A stretch of 6,941 nt of DNA from JAZNUH01 sp045592225. GTDB taxonomy: Bacteria > Bacillota > Clostridia > UMGS1883 > UMGS1540. Below the pieces are notes generated by a model, which worked only from the letters and a program-made list of their open reading frames with translations, was not told the origin of the DNA and ran no database searches. This document shows positions 1-6,941 of this stretch, piece after piece (position 1 is the first letter of the stretch; each line of letters opens with the position of its first letter). The stretch lies in assembly GCA_045592225.1 (NCBI GenBank), contig JAZNUH010000075.1, positions 1 through 6,941 of the forward strand, written 5' to 3'. The translations under genes were made by a program, and so were the position numbers.

Positions 1-2698
1 TCTGTCCTTCCCAACCGCCGGGAATGAGTGTATGGTTGGGTGCTACCGCCTTTGCTTCTTCCTTTATAACGCCGAAGTCGCCGGAGAAGTATGTAAAGGG
101 AGGCTGGAGATAAAGCTGTGTAGGTTCTGTCATTGTTGTAAACTCAACTGTGTTTACACCCTTCTTAATGAGATGTGTAACATCCAGCCTACAGTCAAAT
201 TCACTGTATTTTCTTGTATTTACCGAAACCTCAAGTGCTGTGCCGTTAACCTTAAGATTTTTCATTCCGTAAATTTCAAGGTTTATATACACCTTTTCGG
301 GAATGTAGTCAAAATTCACACTGCCGCGGAGGTCAAATTCCTCGTTGGGCTTAAGGCGTACACTGCCGGGAATGGAAAGTGCTGTGCCCTTCTCCCATGT
401 GCCTGTCTGCTTATCAAATACTTCATAAGCTACGGGGAGCTGGTTGCCGTCAACCGCTTCAAAGTCAAACTTATCAACAGTAATTACTTCTGCAGGCTGT
501 GCCTTGGGTGTATTGTCTGCCTTGTAAGGCTCTGCCGACTGTGTATCGCATACCGCCGCAACCATTTCGAGAGGCTCAAGCTCTACTGCAATTCTGCCGT
601 TTTCTGCAGGATATGCAACCTCTTCACCCGAAGTAATGTTATAAATAACCATACCGGGCACCTCATCAATGTATGCTGTAACCTTGCGGTTTTCATCATT
701 GTTTATAAAATATACCTTGCAGTATTCATTGCTTCTCTCGTTTATATACACTCTGCCTTCCGATTCAATGTTCAGTGTAACATCACCTATTATTGTCTTA
801 AGTGCCTCTCCGCAGGGCACATCTGTTACAGGCCAGTCAACCGGTCCAAGCAGATAGGTATTGCCGTCTGCAAATACTTCCATACCCATGTTGTCAACAG
901 GAGCAAAATCAAAGTCAATGTCCAGCTTTTCAGCCTTTTCCGCAATCTGTGTGGGAACAGAGTGCGCAAATATCATCTTTACGCCTGCTTTTTTAAGGTT
1001 TTTGATAAGCTCTGCAGTACCACCGTTTATATAGTACATATCAGGGAATACGATGCAATCATAACGGTAGCCGTAAGCTTCAACGTACCCGTCAAACACC
1101 TTTATGTTCTGTGTAAGGTTTTCAGAGAACATATCAAAGGCTATGCCGTTATGTCCAAGGCCGTTTACAATGTCCTCGTAAATATCCTGAACAACGTGAC
1201 GGTAGTGGCGTTTGTCAAGCATATCATACTTCTGTATAATCTGACGGATGGGGTTGAATACCAGTACATTTGCAACAGGTGTTGTTGCTCTTGACAGGTG
1301 CTGAATTCTTGCCACATAGTCATTATACAGTTTAAAGTGAGCAAAAACAGGGTTTTCGTAGTTATATGTAGTAAAGCAACCCTTTCTTGAACCAAAGTAT
1401 GAATATTGCGCACCCATATACTGCATCATGTTAACGCCCATACCCAGTATTCTGTTACCAAGGCGCTTCATCTGCCACAGCTTGTAATCGTGGCCCGATG
1501 TTGTGTAGGTTTCGCTGAGAACAATTTTGCTGCCGTTAAATTTAGCCGCACTTGTAATAAGCTTGGGTGCAACGTTGTAGTCGTTATTGTCAATGGCATA
1601 CTTACAGCCGATGGTGTCCATACCGGGGATATCCATAATCATTGCTTCTTCCATCATATCGCCCTGCGCCATCATTGCCGCCACGTGCTCTTCACCGCCG
1701 AAGTGACCGGTAAACAGCAGATTGTTTTTACGGCACCAGTCTGATACCTGATATGCAAATGCCTTGAAATAACGGTACTGAAGTGTTGTACGGAAGTCAT
1801 CACGCGCTTTTGCTTCCTCGGGAGTTTTGGGTTCGAGGAAGAGTGTGTACATATAAGGCATAAAGGAGTAGCCGTGCTGTTTTTCAAATATTTCTTCCAT
1901 TTCGTCATCCCAGGGTGCAGGATGGGGGCCGTCAAAACGGTACAGGCTTGTGGGTTCATCTGTAAATACGCCCATAACTGTTTTACCGAATTCGTCGCCA
2001 ACCGCTTCCTTGTATTTTTCGTGGGTCATTTCAATCCACTTTGCAACAACCTCTTCCTTGAGTATGTTTACGTAACCTCTTACACCTTTGGAATTTAGGC
2101 GGCTTAAGGGTGCATAAATAACACGGTCAGAATGCTGGGAGAAGAAGAAATAAACCTCTTCACGCCCCTGTGTGCGTGACTGATACTGCACGTTTACACA
2201 GTCATCACCTTCAATAACCTCACACAAATCTGTTACATCTGTTACGTAGTATTTGCCGCCCTTTTCAACTATACGCTGTGCACGCAGGAATTTGCCGGGT
2301 CTGTCCAGCATGCAACGCATACCGCACATAGGAATAATTTCCTTCTGTCCGTAAAGCTCGTCCTGCCTGTATTCGGGATACTGTTCACGCAAAAGACCGC
2401 CTGCCATACCCGAGGGCCAGTCGTTTTCATCGTATATCCAGAACTTCATGCCAATACGCTTTGCCTCGTTTACTGCGTGGCGGATAAGTTCAAAAAATCT
2501 GTCGGACAGGTACATAACTCTCATACCGCCTGCGGGGTGGATAAAGAAGTTAACTATACCCTGCTTGTAAAAGTTTTCAAGCTGAAATGTAATACCTTCT
2601 TCGCTTATGTCACTGTTCCAGAACCACATCATAGCCGGTGTGGTTTCGGTTGTGGGATTTTTAAAGCCTTCCATCAGTTTGCTTATCTGATTATTCAT
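1..2698 (-). CDS. GH106-like glycoside hydrolase, paralogue A (3' end cut by window)
   Basis: The frame is open from ATG at 2698 to the window edge: 899 codons, no stop, so the C terminus is missing (about 110 residues by comparison with paralogue B). The start is fixed by an AGGAGGTG ribosome site 7 bases upstream; Met9 is a less likely alternative. Visible parts: a barrel-like catalytic region at about residues 10-470, with WFWN (25-28), HPAGG (54-58), YDENDWPSG (89-97), FTDEP (245-249), GHF (331-333), DIPG (356-359) and SETYT (395-399); a Rossmann/amidotransferase-like module at about 476-580; a beta-sandwich at about 648-717; and a GH2-type jelly roll at about 745-875. The final jelly roll is cut off. 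E248 and E396 are candidate catalytic carboxylates (inference). The N terminus is hydrophilic with no signal peptide, so the protein is probably cytoplasmic. It is the last of the three visible paralogues in transcription order. Family assignment rests on remembered GH106-like motifs; substrate unknown, possibly a rhamnoside or another deoxy- or uronic-acid glycoside. Confidence 0.85.
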   Translation of the reverse strand, partial: MNNQISKLMEGFKNPTTETTPAMMWFWNSDISEEGITFQLENFYKQGIVNFFIHPAGGMRVMYLSDRFFELIRHAVNEAKRIGMKFWIYDENDWPSGMAGGLLREQYPEYRQDELYGQKEIIPMCGMRCMLDRPGKFLRAQRIVEKGGKYYVTDVTDLCEVIEGDDCVNVQYQSRTQGREEVYFFFSQHSDRVIYAPLSRLNSKGVRGYVNILKEEVVAKWIEMTHEKYKEAVGDEFGKTVMGVFTDEPTSLYRFDGPHPAPWDDEMEEIFEKQHGYSFMPYMYTLFLEPKTPEEAKARDDFRTTLQYRYFKAFAYQVSDWCRKNNLLFTGHFGGEEHVAAMMAQGDMMEEAMIMDIPGMDTIGCKYAIDNNDYNVAPKLITSAAKFNGSKIVLSETYTTSGHDYKLWQMKRLGNRILGMGVNMMQYMGAQYSYFGSRKGCFTTYNYENPVFAHFKLYNDYVARIQHLSRATTPVANVLVFNPIRQIIQKYDMLDKRHYRHVVQDIYEDIVNGLGHNGIAFDMFSENLTQNIKVFDGYVEAYGYRYDCIVFPDMYYINGGTAELIKNLKKAGVKMIFAHSVPTQIAEKAEKLDIDFDFAPVDNMGMEVFADGNTYLLGPVDWPVTDVPCGEALKTIIGDVTLNIESEGRVYINERSNEYCKVYFINNDENRKVTAYIDEVPGMVIYNITSGEEVAYPAENGRIAVELEPLEMVAAVCDTQSAEPYKADNTPKAQPAEVITVDKFDFEAVDGNQLPVAYEVFDKQTGTWEKGTALSIPGSVRLKPNEEFDLRGSVNFDYIPEKVYINLEIYGMKNLKVNGTALEVSVNTRKYSEFDCRLDVTHLIKKGVNTVEFTTMTEPTQLYLQPPFTYFSGDFGVIKEEAKAVAPNHTLIPGGWEGQ
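2008..2041 (-). repeat. 34-base exact repeat shared by paralogues A and B (copy in A)
   Basis: This stretch is identical over 34 bases to 5071-5104 in paralogue B. On the minus strand it covers codons 220 to 230 (KWIEMTHEKYK) plus one base of codon 231. Even the silent third positions agree over all eleven codons, although flanking sequence differs at many silent positions. It lies just before the FTDEP motif. Confidence 0.85.
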
Positions 2699-2705
2699 AA
2701 ATTAG

Positions 2706-2713
2706 CACCTCCT
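2706..2713 (-). promoter_or_regulatory. Ribosome binding site of paralogue A
   Basis: Reads AGGAGGTG on the minus strand, a near-perfect match to the anti-Shine-Dalgarno sequence, with a 7-base spacer to the ATG at 2698. It decides the start of paralogue A and suggests strong, independent initiation even though the previous stop codon is only 30 bases upstream. Confidence 0.9.
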
Positions 2714-2728
2714 GAAAATATATAGGAA

Positions 2729-5700
2729 TTAGTCATAAAGTTTTATTTTAACCGGTTCTGTAATGCCGTTTACCGTGTGCTTGCCGAAAAGGTTTGCATT
2801 GGTGGATGTAAGCACTATTCTTATCTCGTTATCATAGGTATGCAAGAACTCTGTTATATCAAGCTCATAGGGTGCCCAAAGTATTGAGCCTGCGTATTTA
2901 TTGTTTATATAAATCTCTGCCGCACAGCTTGTCTTAACCTCGATAACTGCCTTTTTCCACATCTGCACCTTGGATGAGTATTCCATACCCGTTACCGACT
3001 GCGAGTGTCTGTAAACGCCGTTGCCTATAAAGTAGGGGTAGCCCTGCTTTTCCCAGCCGCCAAGCTCCAGATAATCCTTGGGCTTTACTGCAACATCGTG
3101 GTCATTTACTTCAAACTTACCGCTGAAGAATATAAAGGGCGGTCTTGATATGAAAAGACGTGCACTGTCTGCAACGCAGTCAACCTCTATAGTATTTATA
3201 CCCTCTTGGAGAAGTGCCGTTACATCACACCTGCAGTCTGCCTCACTCCAAAGAACGGTGTTCTTTGTCAGTTTTACTTCCCTGCCGTTGAGCTTTAAGC
3301 TTTTTATGTTGTAAATCTCTGCATTTAAGTAAACATAGGTGGGAATGTACTCAAAGTTTACTTCCCCTCTTATTTTGTACTCTTCACCGGGTGTAAGGCT
3401 CATACCCTCAGGCAGCTCCATATACTCTCCCTTTTCCCATGTGCCTGTCTCCTTATCAAAGGCCTCAAAGGAGCGAACAGGTAAAATGTTACCGCCCATA
3501 GCCTCAAAGGCATAATCGGGTGAGAAGGTGTAAACCATTTCTCTGTTAACCTTTTCGCACAAGGGTGCATAAGGCTCATTTGATGCTTTGTCAACTATTG
3601 CCACAACCATTTCATAGGGGTGAAGGTTTATGCTTACCCTGCCGTTTTCTACGGGATATGCTGCCTCTTCCCTCTTTGTGGTGTTGTAAATCTTCATTCC
3701 TGGCAGAGCATCAATGGATACGTCTGCCATTTTGTCTTCATCATTTGCAATGAGGTATACCTCTGTATCGTCATTGGCGCGTTTTGAAATATACACTCTG
3801 CTGCCGCTGTATTTAATGTTAAGTGCCACGCCGCCGATTATTCCGGGGAATATTTCTGCATACAGTTCACTGCTGTATTCCATATCGCCCGGTGTTATAA
3901 GATAGCTGTTGCCGTCTTTGTATACACTCTTGTTATCTGTATCCTTAAAGTCATAGCTATAGTTTGTTTCTTCCTCAGTTTCAACTATATACTTGGGTAC
4001 CTTACACATAAACAGTGTTTTAACATTATTCTTTTTAAGCTTTTGTACAAGCTCTGCAGTTTCACGGTTTACGTGCTCCATGCTTGGCAGTATAACGCAG
4101 TCATACTTGTAGCCGCAGGCTTCTACGCTTCCCTCTGTTACCTTTACATCTCCGACAAGGTCTTCAGAGAATAAATCAAACTCAATACCTGACCAGTAAA
4201 GTCCGTTTACTATACATTCGTATATCTTCTGCTCTTTTTCATATTGCACATTTACCTTATGTGTATAATGATAATCCATGTGCTGAATTGTTTCTCTCAA
4301 AGCGTTAAGTACAAGCACCTTACCGTCGGGCACGGTTGCCGCAGACAGCGAGGATATACCTGCCATATACTCGCTGAATTTGCCGTAGTGGCGGAAGAGC
4401 TTATTTGCATAGCCATGAGAGGAAGGCAGTATGCCCGGCTCTATTTTTCTGTTCTCACGCAATGTATAATGTCCGCCCATAAACTGTAGCATATTAACAC
4501 CCTGTATCGCCAGTCTGTGTGCCACTCTCTTAATTATGGGCATATCAAGCTCCCAGCCCGAGCCAGTGTAGGTTTCGCAAAAAACTCTGTTTTTGTGGGC
4601 GAGCTTTGCCGCACTTGATATAAGCTTTGCCGAAACATTAAAGTCGTGGTGGTCTATCCACTGTGCGGAAAATACTGTGTCATCACCGGGGATGTCCATC
4701 TTCATAGCCTCTATCTGCATATCACCCTGATCAATACTTCCGCCCATCCATTCTGCCGCCGCAAAATGTCCTGTTAATTTAAGATTGTTGTCACGGCACC
4801 ATTTTGAATACTGGTTGATAAAGCTTTTGTGATAAAGGTGCTTAACAGTTGTTCTGTAATCATCCCTTACCTTTTTTTCGTGAGCATTTAAGGGCTTATA
4901 AAAGATTGCGTACAAATAAGGAATAATGGAATATCCGTGTTCCTTTTCAAATTCCTCCGCAAATGTGTCACTCCAGGGGCCTGCTACATTGGGCGGCCAT
5001 TCGCGTATGGTTGTAGGCTCATCGGTAAACATGCCCATAACTGTTTTGCCAAACTCGTCACCGATTGCCGCCTTGTATTTTTCGTGGGTCATTTCAATCC
5101 ACTTGGCTATTGCCTTTTCGTCAATGGTGCTTACATAGCCATATCCGCCCGAGCTTTCGGGTGCCCATGCCGCAGAAGGTACATAGGATTCATTGTACTT
5201 TTCTATAAAGAACACAATCTGTTCAAATACGGTGCAATCGTTCTGATAGTGGATGTCAACCGAGCCGAAGCCCGACTCTTTTACATCGCATTTATCGGTT
5301 ATATCAATAACAAAATACTGTCCGTTTTTTTCCTTTATGCTTATTGCACTTATAAGCTTACCGCGTACATGCTTTGTAACGCTCATGCCAACGGGGTTTA
5401 GCCACTCTACAATGTAAGCAAGCTCCTTCTGGCGGTACTCGGGGTACTGCTCTAACAGCTGACCGCCAACAACGCCCGAGGGATACTCAAATTCGTCATA
5501 AATCCAGTATCTCATGCCAAGGCGCTTTGCCTCTTTTACAACGTACTTGATAAGCTCCATAAACCTGTCGGACAGGTATGGCTGCTTCATTTGTGCACAG
5601 GGCTGAATAAAGAAATCATACAGTCCCTGCTCGCGGTATTTCTCCAGCTGATAGGTAATTCCCTCTTCACTGATATCGCCGTTCCAGAACCACATAACCG

Positions 5701-5761
5701 CGGGATTATACTCGTTGGGTGGATTTTTAAAGGTTTCTACCATTTTCTTTGTGGTATTCAT
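2729..5761 (-). CDS. GH106-like glycoside hydrolase, paralogue B (complete)
   Basis: A complete gene of 1010 residues ending in TAA. The start is supported by AAGGAG 7 bases upstream; Met7 is the next in-frame choice. Domains in order: a barrel-like catalytic region at about 10-475, with WFWN (24-27), YDEFEYPSG (88-96), KWIEMTHEKYK (220-230), FTDEP (245-249), GHF (331-333), DIPG (356-359) and CETYTG (395-400); a Rossmann/glutamine-amidotransferase-like module at about 480-585, as in the trimerisation domain of GH42-type enzymes; a beta-sandwich at about 655-725; a GH2-type jelly roll at about 750-880; and a C-terminal jelly roll at about 900-1010 with the typical NNKYAG, WAPYELDIT and N-rich end. 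E248 and E396 are the best candidates for acid/base residues, as they sit at the same numbers in paralogue A. There is no signal peptide, transmembrane segment or dockerin, so it is predicted to be cytosolic. It lies 22 bases after gene C and 30 bases before gene A, hence probably co-transcribed. GH106-like is the best guess; an unclassified sister family is also possible. Confidence 0.9.
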   Translation of the reverse strand: MNTTKKMVETFKNPPNEYNPAVMWFWNGDISEEGITYQLEKYREQGLYDFFIQPCAQMKQPYLSDRFMELIKYVVKEAKRLGMRYWIYDEFEYPSGVVGGQLLEQYPEYRQKELAYIVEWLNPVGMSVTKHVRGKLISAISIKEKNGQYFVIDITDKCDVKESGFGSVDIHYQNDCTVFEQIVFFIEKYNESYVPSAAWAPESSGGYGYVSTIDEKAIAKWIEMTHEKYKAAIGDEFGKTVMGMFTDEPTTIREWPPNVAGPWSDTFAEEFEKEHGYSIIPYLYAIFYKPLNAHEKKVRDDYRTTVKHLYHKSFINQYSKWCRDNNLKLTGHFAAAEWMGGSIDQGDMQIEAMKMDIPGDDTVFSAQWIDHHDFNVSAKLISSAAKLAHKNRVFCETYTGSGWELDMPIIKRVAHRLAIQGVNMLQFMGGHYTLRENRKIEPGILPSSHGYANKLFRHYGKFSEYMAGISSLSAATVPDGKVLVLNALRETIQHMDYHYTHKVNVQYEKEQKIYECIVNGLYWSGIEFDLFSEDLVGDVKVTEGSVEACGYKYDCVILPSMEHVNRETAELVQKLKKNNVKTLFMCKVPKYIVETEEETNYSYDFKDTDNKSVYKDGNSYLITPGDMEYSSELYAEIFPGIIGGVALNIKYSGSRVYISKRANDDTEVYLIANDEDKMADVSIDALPGMKIYNTTKREEAAYPVENGRVSINLHPYEMVVAIVDKASNEPYAPLCEKVNREMVYTFSPDYAFEAMGGNILPVRSFEAFDKETGTWEKGEYMELPEGMSLTPGEEYKIRGEVNFEYIPTYVYLNAEIYNIKSLKLNGREVKLTKNTVLWSEADCRCDVTALLQEGINTIEVDCVADSARLFISRPPFIFFSGKFEVNDHDVAVKPKDYLELGGWEKQGYPYFIGNGVYRHSQSVTGMEYSSKVQMWKKAVIEVKTSCAAEIYINNKYAGSILWAPYELDITEFLHTYDNEIRIVLTSTNANLFGKHTVNGITEPVKIKLYD
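3318..3364 (-). repeat. 47-base near-identical direct repeat shared by paralogues B and C (copy in B)
   Basis: Matches 6373-6419 at 42 of 47 bases, with exact runs of 17 and 23 bases either side of a 7-base variable centre. It encodes the VNFEYIP..VYLNAEIY strand pair of the first jelly roll. It reflects recent paralogy rather than a mobile repeat. Confidence 0.75.
5071..5104 (-). repeat. 34-base exact repeat shared by paralogues A and B (copy in B)
   Basis: Partner of the copy at 2008-2041; it covers the same codons 220-230 of paralogue B. The copies are about 3.06 kb apart in direct orientation, so recombination between them would delete about one gene length and leave an in-frame hybrid. 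Confidence 0.85.
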
Positions 5762-5768
5762 ACTCTTT

Positions 5769-5774
5769 CTCCTT
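5769..5774 (-). promoter_or_regulatory. Ribosome binding site of paralogue B
   Basis: Reads AAGGAG on the minus strand with a 7-base spacer to the ATG at 5761. It supports that start over the in-frame Met seven codons in. It is a slightly shorter match than the site in front of paralogue A. Confidence 0.85.
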
Positions 5775-5783
5775 AAATTACAC

Positions 5784-6941
5784 CTATTTATAAAGTACTA
5801 TTTTTACATTTTCAAGCAAACCGTTAACTGTCTTTCTGTCAAACAGGTTAGCATATGTGGAGGTAAGAACTATTTTTATTTCGTTATCGGCAAAGTGCAG
5901 ATAATCTGTTATATCCACTTCGCCGGGTGCCCACATTATGTTACCTGCAAACTTATTGTTTACATAAACCTCTGCCATACAGTCGGTATTTACCTTGAGT
6001 ACAGCCTTATCCCAAACCTTTGCGCTGCTGTTAAATTCCATACCGTGAACAAGTACCGAGTTTTTGTAAACACCGTCACCTACAAAGTATGGGTAGCCCT
6101 GTTTTTCCCAGCCGCCTACAGACATATAGTCACCTGGTTTTACGGCTACATCCTTACTGTTTACCGCAAACTTACCTGTGAAGAATACAAAGGGCGGTCT
6201 TGCCTTGAATATGGGCGCGTCGTCGGACACACCGTCAATTTCAACTGTGTTTATTCCCTCATGTAAAAGCTTTGTTACCTCGCACTTGCAGTCATAATCA
6301 CTCCACAGTACTGTGTTTTTGGTAAGCTTTACTTCTGTGCCGTTTATGCGCAGGCTCTTTATTTCGTATATTTCTGCATTTAAGTAAACGTGAGATGGAA
6401 TGTACTCAAAGTTTACTTCTGCTCTTATTTTGTAATCCTCGCTCATACCAAGCTCAAATCCGTCGGGGTAGCACATATAGTCACCCTTTGCCCATTTGCC
6501 TGTCTGCTTGTCAAAGGCTTCGAAGGAGCGGATAGGTAAAATGTTGCCGCCCACCGCTTCAAAAGCATAATCGTCAGGCAGGGGGTATTCCATTGTGCGC
6601 TCGTATTTTTTGCACTCGGGTGCATAGGGCACATCCGATGCCTTGTCTACAATAACCGCTATAAGCTCATAGGGGTTAAGTGTAAGATTTACTCTGCCGC
6701 CAGATACAGGGTAAGCCACTTCACTTCTGCTTGTGGTATTGTAAATGGTCATACCTGCCACTGCATCAATCTCTGCAGTTACCATTTTGTTTTCATCGTT
6801 TGCAATAAAGTAAACCTCTGCATCCTCGTTGCTTCTCTTTGCAATGTAAACTCTGCTGTCACTCTTTATGCCAAGTGATGCACCGCCGATAATCTCGCCG
6901 AAGATTCCTGCAAATATGTCACTGCTGTATTCTCTTTCACC
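5784..6941 (-). CDS. GH106-like glycoside hydrolase, paralogue C (5' end cut by window)
   Basis: Only the last 385 residues are visible. The frame is open to the window edge at 6941 and ends in TAG at 5784-5786. An in-frame ATG at 6785 is internal, not the start: the 52 codons upstream of it (GEREYSS onward) align directly with residues 625-676 of paralogue B. The visible part covers the beta-sandwich (RVYIAKRSNEDAEVYFIAND at visible residues 30-49), the GH2-type jelly roll (with NFEYIP and VYLNAEIY) and the C-terminal jelly roll ending in VKIVLYK. The catalytic barrel, and so its active-site residues, lie outside the window. Collinearity with B is almost gap-free (385 versus 386 residues), and the two are clearly closer to each other than either is to A in this half. 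It is the first of the three visible genes in transcription order. The role is inferred from its paralogues: a cytoplasmic glycan-cleaving enzyme of unknown substrate. Confidence 0.85.
   Translation of the reverse strand, partial: GEREYSSDIFAGIFGEIIGGASLGIKSDSRVYIAKRSNEDAEVYFIANDENKMVTAEIDAVAGMTIYNTTSRSEVAYPVSGGRVNLTLNPYELIAVIVDKASDVPYAPECKKYERTMEYPLPDDYAFEAVGGNILPIRSFEAFDKQTGKWAKGDYMCYPDGFELGMSEDYKIRAEVNFEYIPSHVYLNAEIYEIKSLRINGTEVKLTKNTVLWSDYDCKCEVTKLLHEGINTVEIDGVSDDAPIFKARPPFVFFTGKFAVNSKDVAVKPGDYMSVGGWEKQGYPYFVGDGVYKNSVLVHGMEFNSSAKVWDKAVLKVNTDCMAEVYVNNKFAGNIMWAPGEVDITDYLHFADNEIKIVLTSTYANLFDRKTVNGLLENVKIVLYK
6373..6419 (-). repeat. 47-base near-identical direct repeat shared by paralogues B and C (copy in C)
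   Basis: Partner of 3318-3364. The variable centre changes the two residues after the YIP motif (Thr-Tyr in B, Ser-His in C); the rest of the encoded segment is unchanged. Confidence 0.75.

Noticed and set aside
32..1294. A 420-codon open frame on the plus strand
   Set aside because: It lies wholly antisense to paralogue A. Its translation is rich in Cys, Val and Tyr with no domain-like pattern, and it has no clear ribosome site. Gene A is supported over its full length by alignment with B. The antisense frame is open as a by-product of codon bias.
2699..2728. AT-rich TATATATTT in the gap between B and A as a possible -10 promoter element
   Set aside because: No matching -35 at proper spacing is convincing, the stretch overlaps the end of gene B and its ribosome site region, and AT-rich gaps are normal in such genomes.
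4937..5401. A 154-codon plus-strand frame, and similar ones at 5715-6266, 1406-1744 and 1874-2098
   Set aside because: All are antisense to the paralogues. Some resemble each other (for example the VFFVGHFNPL segment near 2030 and 5090), but only because they are the reverse reading of conserved stretches such as KWIEMTHEKYK.
5762..5783. Possible terminator or regulatory hairpin between C and B
   Set aside because: The 22-base gap contains only the ribosome binding site and spacer; no stem-loop with a U-run is present.
5784..6785. Treating paralogue C as a complete 333-residue protein starting at ATG 6785
   Set aside because: The frame stays open to the window edge, and the upstream 52 codons align with paralogue B without a gap, so this Met is internal.
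1..6941. Calling the three genes GH2 beta-galactosidases or GH78 alpha-L-rhamnosidases
   Set aside because: The jelly rolls look GH2-like, but the N-terminal barrel comes first and carries WFWN, YDE..PSG and FTDEP motifs that I do not associate with GH2, and GH78 has an (alpha/alpha)6 barrel with different motifs.

Overview
The window holds parts of three consecutive, closely related large genes, all on the minus strand, and essentially nothing else. Read in the direction of transcription (from high to low coordinates) they are: gene C (5784-6941, 5' end outside the window), gene B (2729-5761, complete, 1010 residues) and gene A (1-2698, 3' end outside the window, 899 residues visible). The gaps are only 22 and 30 bases. 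Each downstream gene has its own good Shine-Dalgarno sequence, and no terminator or convincing promoter lies between them, so they look like consecutive cistrons of one operon that starts beyond position 6941 and runs past position 1.

All three encode the same multidomain architecture. An N-terminal (beta/alpha)8-barrel-like catalytic region carries motifs such as WFWN, YDE..(W/Y)PSG, FTDEP and (S/C)ETYT. After it come a Rossmann/glutamine-amidotransferase-like module, a small beta-sandwich, and two galactose-binding-like jelly rolls of the type seen in GH2 and GH106 enzymes. The best family-level call is a GH106-like (alpha-L-rhamnosidase-like) glycoside hydrolase, made from remembered motifs only. 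Substrate and exact CAZy family cannot be settled from the sequence. The two proteins with visible N termini lack signal peptides, so they should act in the cytoplasm on imported oligosaccharides.

The purine-rich ribosome binding sites (AGGAGGTG, AAGGAG), short intergenic gaps, moderate-to-low GC and the protein type suggest a Gram-positive anaerobe of the Clostridia (gut Oscillospiraceae or Lachnospiraceae type), probably from a plant- or host-glycan-degrading community. That is inference.

The most interesting points are the tandem triplication itself and the pattern of divergence. The putative catalytic glutamates and scaffold are held at identical positions (E248 and E396 in both A and B), while the loops around them differ. 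This suggests a set of paralogues tuned to different linkages or sugars of one complex glycan. No RNA gene, mobile element, CRISPR array or unrelated gene was found.
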